Shown here in pieces: positions 1 to 5,930 of a stretch of 5,930 bases of DNA. The position numbers were made by a program, and so were the translations under genes. The notes under the pieces were generated by a model that worked only from the letters and a program-made list of their open reading frames with translations, did no database searches and was not told the origin of the DNA. The DNA comes from JAYPWI01 sp038135065. Its GTDB lineage: Bacteria; Actinomycetota; Acidimicrobiia; Acidimicrobiales; Poriferisodalaceae. The stretch is taken from the NCBI GenBank assembly GCA_038135065.1, contig JAYPWI010000071.1, forward strand, positions 1 through 5,930, written 5' to 3'. Every line of letters starts with the position of its first letter. Positions within the stretch are counted from its first letter, which is position 1.

Positions 1-1921
1 GGGCCATGAAGCGGTCACGGTTCCCGTCTCGTTGGGTGACGTAGCCCGTGGCCGCAGTCTCCACCAGGGCCCCCGCCAGGAAGTAGGTGGCGGCCTCGGT
101 CTGGGCCATGTCGATGTGCTGACCCTGCCCGGTGCGCCGTTGATGGTCCAGGGCGGCCAGCAGGGTTGCCGCGATGAGGTGGGTGGAGGTGTAGTCGGTG
201 TAGGCCCCGAACGGCCCGGCGGGGGCTCGATCAGCCCAGCCGGCGAGCCCGTAGAAGCCCGACAGGGCAGCCCCGAGGTTGCCGTAGCCGGCGAAGTTGG
301 CCAGGGGCCCGTACTGGCCCATCAGGCAGGTGGACAGCATGACCAGGCGGGGGTTGATCTCGGCCAGGGCCTCGTAGTGCAGGCCCCAGGCGGTCATGGC
401 CCGGGGGGAGAACGACTCGCACAGCACGTCGCCCCACGCCACCAGCTCCTTGAGGACCTCCCGGGCCTCGGGTTTGCGCATGTCGAGGGCCAGCGAGAGC
501 TTGCCTGCGTTGGCTGAGTCGAACAGGGCTGACTGTTCGAGGCCTGGCACGTTGTCCCACACGGGCAGGAATCCGCGCCCGGCATCGGGTTTGTGGATCG
601 ATTCGATCTTGATCACCGTCGCGCCGAGATCGGACAGGAGGCGGGAGGTGAACGGTCCGGCCAGGGACCACATGAAGTCGACCACCTTGAGCCCTTCGAG
701 GGGCCGTCCCGTGGGTGCCGCCTCCCCCCGTGGTGTGTTGACGGGCTGGCGGGGGGTGGCCAGCACGCGATCGGTGTGCTCCCCCGCTGCCGCAACCGCA
801 GTGAGCTCCCGCAGTGGGGTGCCCGACGCTTTGGCGAAGGGGCCCGGGGCCTTGACCGTGGCTCCGTCCAGCTCGAGATCGACCAGGTAGCCCCGGGCTG
901 CGTACTGGGGGCTCTCCAACACGTCGGCCAGGTCTGCGATGGGGGCCATGAGGAGGCGCCGTTCGATGGCCACCTCGAGAAGCTCGGCTTTGGTGAGTGA
1001 GGAGGTGAGGGCGGCCACTGCGGCCTTCGCTTCCTCCCAGGTGGCGACCGACACCTCACCGCTCTCCACCAGGGTCGCGAAGCCCACCCAGTCCAATCCG
1101 GCGATTTCGGCCGTGGTGAACCCCTCTTCGAGGCACCACTCCATGAGGCGGGCCGTGACGGGTCCGATGGCATCGCCGAAGACGTGGGTGATCGACACGT
1201 GCCCATCGGCTGCCGGGTACACCAGCCGCAGGTCGAGGGGGCCGACCGACAGCCCGCCCCCGGTGCGTACCGGAACGGGGAAATTGCAGTCAGCCGCCAG
1301 CACCCCCAGTTGGGTGGCGATGGGGATCACCGTCTGGGCGGCCACGTCGACCACCTGACCCCGGCCCGAGCTCCCCGCTTCGTACAGGGCTGCGATCACC
1401 CCGCCGGCGAGCACGGCAGCCCCGAAGTGAAAGGCTTGGGGCACCGACACCCGCAACGGGGACCGGTCGGCGTCGCCATTGAAGGACATGGTGCACGAGG
1501 CTGCGAACAGGGTCAGGTCGGTGACCGGCCAGTGTGCCTTGGGGCCGTCGTGGCCGAAGGCGGTCACCGTTCCCACCACCAGGTGGGGGTGGCGCTCGAC
1601 CAGATCGTGCAGGTCCAGACCGAGGGCCGCCAGGGCGCCGGGGCCTTGGGACTCGATGAGGGCATCGGACCCGGCCAGCAGGTTGTGGAACTGCTCCCGT
1701 CCGGCCTCGGTCGTCAGGTCGAGGGTGACCGACAGCTTGCCCCGGTCGTAGGCGGCGTGATGCAGAGCGGTGCCCTCGGCCGTCATGGGGCCGGTGTGGC
1801 GGCTCGCCACCCCATCGGGTGGTTCGACCTTGATCACCTCGGCCCCGAGGGTGGCCAGCATCGCGCCGGCCAGGTGGCCTCGTTCGTCGGTCAGATCCAC
1901 AACCCGGTACGGCGACAGCAT
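1..1921 (-). CDS. Tandem two-domain CaiB/BaiF family III CoA-transferase (3' end outside window)
   Basis: Family III CoA-transferases move CoA from an acyl-CoA to a carboxylic acid through an Asp-bound intermediate; a cytosolic enzyme is expected. The frame is open for 640 codons and has no stop in the window. Two consecutive CaiB folds are visible. Domain 1 (about residues 1-395) has RVVDLTD, LGAEVIKVEPP and SGRGQVVDVA (185-194). Domain 2 (from about 408) has LKVVDFMWSLAGP, LGATVIKIE and TGQGQHIDMAQTE (597-609). The catalytic Asp, about 15 residues before the AAL that precedes the R-x-GxGQ motif, is present in domain 2 as Asp576 (AYTDYTS). Domain 1 has PQAFHF (161-166) there, with no Asp. 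By comparison with tandem proteins of about 780 aa, such as mycobacterial Rv1866 (recalled), some 140 residues are missing. The start at 1921 has a strong GGAGGTG ribosome site 5 nt upstream; an in-frame ATG at 1942 is weaker. It is divergent from the acyl-CoA dehydrogenase. The substrate is unknown; DddD-like DMSP lyases share the architecture, but nothing here specifically supports that role. Confidence 0.9.
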   Translation of the reverse strand, partial: MLSPYRVVDLTDERGHLAGAMLATLGAEVIKVEPPDGVASRHTGPMTAEGTALHHAAYDRGKLSVTLDLTTEAGREQFHNLLAGSDALIESQGPGALAALGLDLHDLVERHPHLVVGTVTAFGHDGPKAHWPVTDLTLFAASCTMSFNGDADRSPLRVSVPQAFHFGAAVLAGGVIAALYEAGSSGRGQVVDVAAQTVIPIATQLGVLAADCNFPVPVRTGGGLSVGPLDLRLVYPAADGHVSITHVFGDAIGPVTARLMEWCLEEGFTTAEIAGLDWVGFATLVESGEVSVATWEEAKAAVAALTSSLTKAELLEVAIERRLLMAPIADLADVLESPQYAARGYLVDLELDGATVKAPGPFAKASGTPLRELTAVAAAGEHTDRVLATPRQPVNTPRGEAAPTGRPLEGLKVVDFMWSLAGPFTSRLLSDLGATVIKIESIHKPDAGRGFLPVWDNVPGLEQSALFDSANAGKLSLALDMRKPEAREVLKELVAWGDVLCESFSPRAMTAWGLHYEALAEINPRLVMLSTCLMGQYGPLANFAGYGNLGAALSGFYGLAGWADRAPAGPFGAYTDYTSTHLIAATLLAALDHQRRTGQGQHIDMAQTEAATYFLAGALVETAATGYVTQRDGNRDRFMA

Positions 1922-1926
1922 GTCGG

Positions 1927-1933
1927 CACCTCC
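1927..1933 (-). promoter_or_regulatory. Ribosome binding site deciding the CoA-transferase start
   Basis: On the minus strand GGAGGTG, a seven-base match to the 16S anti-Shine-Dalgarno sequence, lies 5 nt before the ATG at 1921. The alternative in-frame ATG at 1942 has only a weaker GGGG run upstream. That alternative would add seven residues (MVRGGAD), which sit before the conserved family start LSPYRVVDL. Confidence 0.75.
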
Positions 1934-1942
1934 CCGGACCAT

Positions 1943-1972
1943 GTTCTACCCCTGTTGGGGGGCCGTCGTCAT
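1943..1972 (-). promoter_or_regulatory. Putative promoter of the CoA-transferase gene
   Basis: On the minus strand ATGACG (1972-1967, four of six matches to TTGACA) is followed after 18 nt by TAGAAC (1948-1943, four of six matches to TATAAT). Transcription would begin near 1935-1937, just upstream of the GGAGGTG site. That would put the ATG at 1942 outside the transcript, in agreement with translation from 1921. A small dyad, CCCC-AACA-GGGG (1960-1949), lies inside the spacer. This is called by eye only, and matches of this quality occur by chance. Confidence 0.35.
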
Positions 1973-2032
1973 CAGGGACCCGGTGGTTTCCCCGCCAGCT
2001 GACACCCCTCGCGGTGGGCAGCCCGTCGGCCC

Positions 2033-2061
2033 ATGAGGCGGTGGGGTGCCTGGCCTACAGT
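2033..2061 (+). promoter_or_regulatory. Putative promoter of the acyl-CoA dehydrogenase gene
   Basis: TACAGT at 2056-2061 fits the actinobacterial -10 pattern TAnnnT. ATGAGG at 2033-2038 is a poor -35 (three of six), 17 nt upstream. Transcription would start near 2068, giving a leader of roughly 27 nt that includes the ribosome site. One copy of the GCGGTGGG repeat (2038-2045) abuts the -35, where a regulator could act. Confidence 0.35.
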
Positions 2062-2083
2062 TGAGGCGTTCGCACCGATCGCC

Positions 2084-2090
2084 GGGAGGT
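2084..2090 (+). promoter_or_regulatory. Ribosome binding site of the acyl-CoA dehydrogenase gene
   Basis: GGGAGGT lies 4 nt before the ATG at 2095. It is a close match to the Shine-Dalgarno consensus and supports this start over later in-frame codons. Confidence 0.7.
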
Positions 2091-2094
2091 TCCC

Positions 2095-3324
2095 ATGTCC
2101 GAGGTTGCACGCTCGTCAGCACCATCCGCGGAGGACGTCCGGGCTGAAGTGACCGAGTGGCTGGCCGCCAACTGGGACGACCAGTTGCCCCTGCTCGAGT
2201 GGCGGGAGCGTCTGGTGGCCTCGGGCTGGGGCTGCCCTTCGTGGCCGGCCGAGTGGTACGGCCGGGGCCTGCCCCCGTCGATGGACCGGGTGGTGGAGGG
2301 GGCCTTCGCCGAGGCCGGCGCGGTCGGGGTGGCCAGCGGGGTGAGCATGTACCTGGTGGCCCCCACCCTGTTGGAGTGGGCTGACGACGATCAGCGGCGT
2401 CGCTTCCTGCGACCGATCCTGACGGGGGAACACAAGTGGTGCCAGCTGTTCAGCGAGCCAGGTGCTGGTTCGGACCTGGCCGGGCTGCAGACCCGGGCCA
2501 TCCTCGACGGCGAGCAGTGGGTGGTGAACGGCCAGAAGGTGTGGAACTCGGGGGCCCACAAGGCCCAATACGGGATCCTGATGGCTCGCTCGGACGTCGA
2601 TGCTTCCAAGCACGCCGGAATTTCCTATTTCCTGATTCCCATGCAGCAGGACGGCATCGAGGTGAGGCCGCTGCGGCAGATGAACCGCCACGCGTCGTTC
2701 AACGAAGTGTTCCTCACCGATGCCCTGGTGCCCGCCGAGAACCTTCTGGCCGGACCCGGTGACGGGTGGCGGGTGGCGCTGACCACCCTGGCCCACGAAC
2801 GCAGCGCGGTGGCGACCCGTCGCCCCCGCTACGCCGCAGATGGTGGGCCGACGGTGCAGCAGGCCAAGGCGGAGTCGGACGAGTACTTCGCCACCTACAA
2901 GTGGTATCCCCAGCGAGCCGGTCGGGCGAACCTGGTGATCCCCGAGGCCCAGCGCACCGGGCAGGTGAACGACCCCCTGATCCGCCAGCGCATCGCTGCC
3001 GTGCAGACCATCACCTCTACCAGCAGCTGGACCACCCAACGGGCCCGTGACGCCCGTCGGGCCGGACTGCCCCCTGGCCCCGAGGGGTCGGTGGCCAAGC
3101 TGAACCTGTCGGTAGGGGCCCGTCTGTGCCACGGGGCCCACACCGCCATCGCCGGGGCGCACGGCATGCTGACCGGCCCCGACACGGCCGCCGACGGAAT
3201 GGTGGCCGAGGTACTGGTGTCGACCCCGGCCCAGTCCATCGCCGGGGGAACCGACGAGATCCAGCGCAACATCCTGGGCGAACGGGTGCTCGGCCTACCC
3301 AAAGAACCCGACCCCAATGGCTGA
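2095..3324 (+). CDS. Acyl-CoA dehydrogenase (FadE/ACAD family)
   Basis: A 409-residue FAD enzyme expected to oxidise an acyl-CoA to the 2,3-enoyl-CoA in the cytosol, passing electrons to an electron-transfer flavoprotein. The N-terminal helical domain covers about residues 14-115. The middle beta domain carries the signature LFSEPGAGSDLAG (118-130) and VVNGQKVWNSGAH (143-155). The C-terminal helical domain ends with IAGGTDEIQRNILGERVLG (382-400). The MCAD-type catalytic Glu before the GT pair is replaced by Gly384. The likely base is Glu235 in LAHERSA, the helix-G position used by isovaleryl-CoA dehydrogenase and some mycobacterial steroid FadEs. Residues about 241-300 form a longer than usual segment rich in aromatic and basic residues (FATYKWYPQRAGR, 265-277). 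Its last codons overlap the next gene by 8 nt, so the two are probably co-transcribed. Family assignment is firm; the substrate is unknown (branched, aromatic or steroid side chain are all possible). Confidence 0.95.
   Translation: MSEVARSSAPSAEDVRAEVTEWLAANWDDQLPLLEWRERLVASGWGCPSWPAEWYGRGLPPSMDRVVEGAFAEAGAVGVASGVSMYLVAPTLLEWADDDQRRRFLRPILTGEHKWCQLFSEPGAGSDLAGLQTRAILDGEQWVVNGQKVWNSGAHKAQYGILMARSDVDASKHAGISYFLIPMQQDGIEVRPLRQMNRHASFNEVFLTDALVPAENLLAGPGDGWRVALTTLAHERSAVATRRPRYAADGGPTVQQAKAESDEYFATYKWYPQRAGRANLVIPEAQRTGQVNDPLIRQRIAAVQTITSTSSWTTQRARDARRAGLPPGPEGSVAKLNLSVGARLCHGAHTAIAGAHGMLTGPDTAADGMVAEVLVSTPAQSIAGGTDEIQRNILGERVLGLPKEPDPNG
3317..3324 (+). other. 8-nt stop/start overlap (translational coupling site)
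   Basis: The sequence ATGGCTGA holds both the ATG of the SCO6745-family gene and, in the other frame, the TGA of the acyl-CoA dehydrogenase gene. With no strong ribosome site of its own, the downstream gene probably relies on ribosomes finishing the upstream one. This would hold the two products at linked levels. Confidence 0.7.
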
Positions 3325-4195
3325 GCAGTCCGGCCGGTCCCCGGTGCGGCGTATCGCCCGGGCGGCCGAGGCCGTGCACACCCTCGCCTACTACACCCCC
3401 GAGATCCGAGCCTTCACCGACGAGGGGTTCAGCGGCTGGTGGCACGCCTATTTCGCCTACCGGTCGGCTCCCATGGGCCCAGTCCCCGCCTCGGTGGTCA
3501 CCGCGACCTTCTACAACTTCGCTCCCCGCATGATCGAGCGAGCCGTGCCCGGCTGTTGGGACATCATGAGCCCGGCACAAATCAGGGAACGCCAGCTCGA
3601 GTTGGTCGACGCTGCGGTCTCGCGGACCCTGGCCGAGGTGGATCCCGCCGTGGTGGCCCGAGGGGCCGAACTGGTGCGGGATATCGGCGGCGGTCTGCCC
3701 GTCGAGGCCCGGCCCCTGTTCGCCGCGTGGGCCGGAGAGCCATGGCCAGGTGCCGACCACATGGACCTGTGGCACGGTTGCACCCTGCTGCGGGAGTTCC
3801 GATTCGACGGGCACAACATCGCCCTGGCTTCCGCTGGGGTGGACGGGGTGGAATGTCACCTGCTGATGGCCTCCCACGGGTTCGGTGACCCCGCCACCAT
3901 CCAGCGCATCCGGGGGTGGACGGCCGAGGAATGGCAGGCTGCCCAGCAGCGGCTCGAAGACCGAGGTTGGCTGGCCCCCGATGGTTCCCAGACCGAACTG
4001 GGGCAGCAACAGCGGCGGGATGTCGAGCGGCACACCGACGCCATGGCCGGGGCTATCGAGTCGGTCACTGGCAGTGACGCAGCGACGGAGTTGGCCGAGT
4101 TGCTGGAGGGATTGCGTGACCATCTGATGGCCACCGGCGCGGTGCACGGGGTATGGCCTCCACCCACCGTGATGCGGGGCTCCGACGAGCCGTGA
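3317..4195 (+). CDS. SCO6745 family protein (HTH_67-like), function unknown
   Basis: A 292-residue soluble protein with no signal peptide or membrane segment. It resembles the actinobacterial SCO6745 family, recognised from memory by GWWHAYFAYRSAPMGPV (40-56), TATFYNFAPRMIERAVP (62-78), WHGCTLLREFRFDGHNIAL (152-170) and the block from residue 200. That block (GWTAEEWQAAQQRLEDRGWL, then DG, a Thr and VERHTD through about 241) looks like the recognition helix and wing of a MarR-type winged helix, so DNA or ligand binding is possible but unproven. The conserved His153, Arg159, Asp164 and His166 could line a pocket; that is inference. The start overlaps the dehydrogenase stop (ATGGCTGA, 8 nt) and has only a weak AAAGAA upstream, which suggests translational coupling. 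It could be a regulator of the dehydrogenase operon or an enzyme of unknown activity. Confidence 0.85.
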   Translation: MAEQSGRSPVRRIARAAEAVHTLAYYTPEIRAFTDEGFSGWWHAYFAYRSAPMGPVPASVVTATFYNFAPRMIERAVPGCWDIMSPAQIRERQLELVDAAVSRTLAEVDPAVVARGAELVRDIGGGLPVEARPLFAAWAGEPWPGADHMDLWHGCTLLREFRFDGHNIALASAGVDGVECHLLMASHGFGDPATIQRIRGWTAEEWQAAQQRLEDRGWLAPDGSQTELGQQQRRDVERHTDAMAGAIESVTGSDAATELAELLEGLRDHLMATGAVHGVWPPPTVMRGSDEP

Positions 4196-4223
4196 GGGCC
4201 CCGTGGGTGGCGTTGCGGCCCGG

Positions 4224-4229
4224 TACCCT
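4224..4229 (+). promoter_or_regulatory. Putative -10 element of glnS
   Basis: TACCCT fits TAnnnT and ends 9 nt before the ATG at 4239. Transcription starting 7-10 nt downstream would begin at or within 3 nt of the start codon, giving a leaderless or nearly leaderless mRNA. No convincing -35 is seen at the expected distance, and no purine-rich ribosome site lies between the -10 and the ATG. The element is short and called by eye. Confidence 0.4.
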
Positions 4230-4238
4230 GACCACGTC

Positions 4239-5930
4239 ATGACCGAGCCCCCTGCCTCCGATCACCGGTCCGATTTCGTCCGCGAGTTGCTGACAGCCGA
4301 CGGGGCCAGCGGGCGGTTCGGGGGCCGGGTACAGACCCGGTTCCCGCCGGAGCCCAACGGGTACCTCCATATCGGTCACGCCAAGGCCATCTGCCTCGAT
4401 TTCGACCTGGCCGACGAGTTCGGCGGGGTCTGCAACCTCCGTTTCGACGACACCAACCCCGTCACCGAGGACGAGTCCTACGTGGAGGGCATCATCGAGG
4501 ACCTGCAGTGGCTGGGCTATCAGCCCGGCGAGGTGCTGTACGCCTCCGACTACTTCGGTCAGTTGTACGACTGGGCGGAGCTGCTGGTCGAGCGGGGCCT
4601 GGCCTACGTTGACGACCAGGACGCAGCGACCATCTCCGAACAGCGTGGCGGGTTCGGCAAGCCCGGGGTGGAGAGCCCGCACCGGGGCCGGTCCCCCGAG
4701 CAGAACCTGACCCTGTTGCGGGCCATGCGGGACGGTTCCTTCGACGAGGGTGAGCGGGTGCTGCGGGCCCGCATCGACATGCAGCACGAGAACATGCAGC
4801 TGCGCGACCCGGTGATGTACCGCATCCTGCGCACCCCCCACCACCGCACCGGTGACCAGTGGGTGATCTACCCCACCTATGACTGGGCCCACGGTCAGGG
4901 CGACGCCATCGAGGGGGTCACCCACAGCCTGTGCACTCTGGAGTTCTCCGACCACCGGGCCCTGTACGAGTGGTTCCTCGAGCAGCTGCCCCTGCAGGGT
5001 GCTGCCCCATATCAGACCGAGTTCGCCCGGCTGGAGCTGACCCACACCATCACCTCCAAGCGCCGGTTGCGGGAACTGATCGACCGTGGGGTGGTCGACG
5101 GGTGGGACGACCCCCGTCTGCCGACCCTGCGGGCCCTGCGCCGCCGGGGTTACCCGGCTGAGGCCATCCGGGAGTTCTGTCGCTTCATCGGGGTGGCTCG
5201 CACCAACAGCCGCCACGCCATCGAGTTGCTGGAGTCGTTCGTCCGCACCCACCACAACGCCCACGCCCCGCGCCGCATGGCCGTGTTGCACCCGGTGAAG
5301 TTGGTGATCACCAACTGGCCTACCGACGACGAGGGGAACCCGGTGGTGGTGTACCGGGAGGCGGTCAACAACCCCGAGAACCCCGACGACGGCACCCGCC
5401 AGGTTCCCTTCTCGGGCACCCTGTTCATCGAAGCCGACGATGTGCGGGCCGATCCGCCCCCCAAGTTCTTCCGCCTGTCTCCCGGTCGGGAGGTGCGGCT
5501 GCGGGCCGGCTGGTTCGTGACCTGCGACGAGGTACTGACCGACGACGACGGCGCGGTGACCGAGGTTCGCTGTACCTACGACCCGGCCACCGAGGGGGGC
5601 AACGCCCCCGACGGGCGCAAGGTGAAGGCCACCATCCATTGGGTGTCCGCCGACCACGCAGCGGACGCCACCGTGGCCCTCTACGACCGGTTGTTCACCG
5701 CTGAGGCACCCGGGGAGGCCACCGGCGACCCGTTCGACGACCTGGCCGAATCGTCCCGTGAACTGCTGTCGAACTGCAAGGTCGAACCAGCCCTCGCCGA
5801 CGCACAGCCCGGCGAGGTGGTGCAGTTCGAACGGCTGGGCTACTTCGCCGCAGATCCGACGGAGCCGATGCTGTTCCACCGCACCGTGGGCCTACGCGAC
5901 GAGTGGGCCAACATCCAGAAACGCCAGGGC
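4239..5930 (+). CDS. glnS: Glutaminyl-tRNA synthetase (last codons outside window)
   Basis: A class Ic synthetase that charges tRNA-Gln with glutamine using ATP in the cytosol. The window shows 564 codons without a stop; E. coli GlnRS has about 554 residues. The family's C-terminal block is already reached (FHRTVGLRDEWANI, 546-559), so only a short tail is missing. The Rossmann core has FPPEPNGYLHIGHAK (35-49, HIGH at 44-47), FDDTNP (69-74) and WDDPRLPTLRALRRRGY (289-305). Tyr214, Cys232 and Asp238 align at a constant +3 offset with E. coli Tyr211, Cys229 and Asp235. Cys229 helps select glutamine, where GluRS has Arg, so this is GlnRS and not GluRS. The KMSKS loop reads ITSKR (271-275), with Thr in place of the usual Met. 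The two anticodon-binding beta barrels occupy about 343-564. There is no Shine-Dalgarno before the ATG. The 43-nt gap to the upstream gene would also allow read-through. Confidence 0.96.
   Translation, partial: MTEPPASDHRSDFVRELLTADGASGRFGGRVQTRFPPEPNGYLHIGHAKAICLDFDLADEFGGVCNLRFDDTNPVTEDESYVEGIIEDLQWLGYQPGEVLYASDYFGQLYDWAELLVERGLAYVDDQDAATISEQRGGFGKPGVESPHRGRSPEQNLTLLRAMRDGSFDEGERVLRARIDMQHENMQLRDPVMYRILRTPHHRTGDQWVIYPTYDWAHGQGDAIEGVTHSLCTLEFSDHRALYEWFLEQLPLQGAAPYQTEFARLELTHTITSKRRLRELIDRGVVDGWDDPRLPTLRALRRRGYPAEAIREFCRFIGVARTNSRHAIELLESFVRTHHNAHAPRRMAVLHPVKLVITNWPTDDEGNPVVVYREAVNNPENPDDGTRQVPFSGTLFIEADDVRADPPPKFFRLSPGREVRLRAGWFVTCDEVLTDDDGAVTEVRCTYDPATEGGNAPDGRKVKATIHWVSADHAADATVALYDRLFTAEAPGEATGDPFDDLAESSRELLSNCKVEPALADAQPGEVVQFERLGYFAADPTEPMLFHRTVGLRDEWANIQKRQG

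Larger units (their letters stand above)
1922..2094. other. Divergent intergenic region
   Basis: This 173-nt gap separates the start codons of the divergently transcribed CoA-transferase and acyl-CoA dehydrogenase genes. It holds a promoter-like pair on each strand and two copies of the octamer GCGGTGGG (2011-2018 and 2038-2045). A related CGGTGGT occurs at 1981-1987. No small ORF, tRNA or strong hairpin followed by a T tract is visible. A shared regulatory region for both genes is inferred from the geometry. Confidence 0.6.

Noticed and set aside
1922..1942. Seven-residue N-terminal extension of the CoA-transferase from the ATG at 1942
   Set aside because: The ATG at 1921 has a far better ribosome site inside this stretch, and the proposed -10 abuts the 1942 codon, so it is probably untranslated.
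1184..2002. A 272-codon plus-strand open frame opposite the CoA-transferase
   Set aside because: The minus strand here encodes clear CaiB motifs in a continuous frame, and the plus-strand translation is composition-biased with no domain.
2003..2048. Inverted repeat CACCCC (2003-2008) / GGGGTG (2043-2048) in the intergenic region
   Set aside because: Six-base arms separated by 34 nt in C/G-rich sequence are not distinguishable from chance.
2116..3162. A 348-codon minus-strand open frame opposite the acyl-CoA dehydrogenase
   Set aside because: It is antisense to an unambiguous acyl-CoA dehydrogenase and has no homology signature of its own.
4195..4229. Possible terminator between the SCO6745-family gene and glnS (GGGCC at 4196-4200 with GGCCC at 4217-4221)
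   Set aside because: The stem is only five pairs with a 16-nt loop and no following T tract, which is within chance for GC-rich DNA.
3017..4240. A 407-codon open frame on the minus strand opposite the SCO6745-family gene
   Set aside because: It is a shadow frame opposite the dehydrogenase end and the whole SCO6745-family gene. It has no family motifs and a composition skewed to G, P, R and H.
4065..5879. A 604-codon open frame on the minus strand opposite glnS
   Set aside because: It lies entirely antisense to a clearly homologous GlnRS apart from its end in the previous gene. Its translation is low-complexity, rich in G, V, H and Q, with no recognisable domain, as expected for the complement of GC-rich codons.

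Overview
The window is very GC-rich, and its third codon positions are almost always G or C. It is densely coded and looks like an ordinary chromosomal stretch of a high-GC actinomycete-type bacterium. Three things point to Actinomycetota: an SCO6745-family gene, actinobacterial-style -10 (TAnnnT) motifs, and the acyl-CoA dehydrogenase/CaiB gene mix. A bacterial-type glutaminyl-tRNA synthetase is uncommon in that phylum, where most members make Gln-tRNA by transamidation. From memory, Acidimicrobiia-like lineages are a candidate host, but this is inference and not seen directly. No RNA genes, CRISPR arrays, insertion sequences or phage genes are visible.

Layout: (1) 1-1921, minus strand: a tandem two-domain family III (CaiB/BaiF) CoA-transferase whose 3' end runs off the left edge. 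Its first domain has lost the catalytic Asp and its second keeps it. (2) 1922-2094: a divergent intergenic region with a credible promoter on each strand. (3) 2095-3324, plus strand: an acyl-CoA dehydrogenase. (4) 3317-4195, plus strand: an SCO6745-family protein of unknown function with a winged-helix-like C-terminal segment, overlapping the dehydrogenase stop codon by 8 nt. (5) 4196-4238: a short gap holding a -10-like TACCCT but no ribosome binding site. (6) 4239 to the right edge, plus strand: glutaminyl-tRNA synthetase (glnS), complete apart from its last few codons.

The CoA-transferase and the dehydrogenase are divergent neighbours and chemically compatible. A transferase could place CoA on a carboxylic acid, and the dehydrogenase could then introduce an alpha,beta double bond. 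With the coupled SCO6745-family gene they may form a small acyl-CoA degradation module, but the substrate cannot be read from the sequence. glnS is a housekeeping gene that probably has its own promoter and may be translated from a leaderless mRNA.
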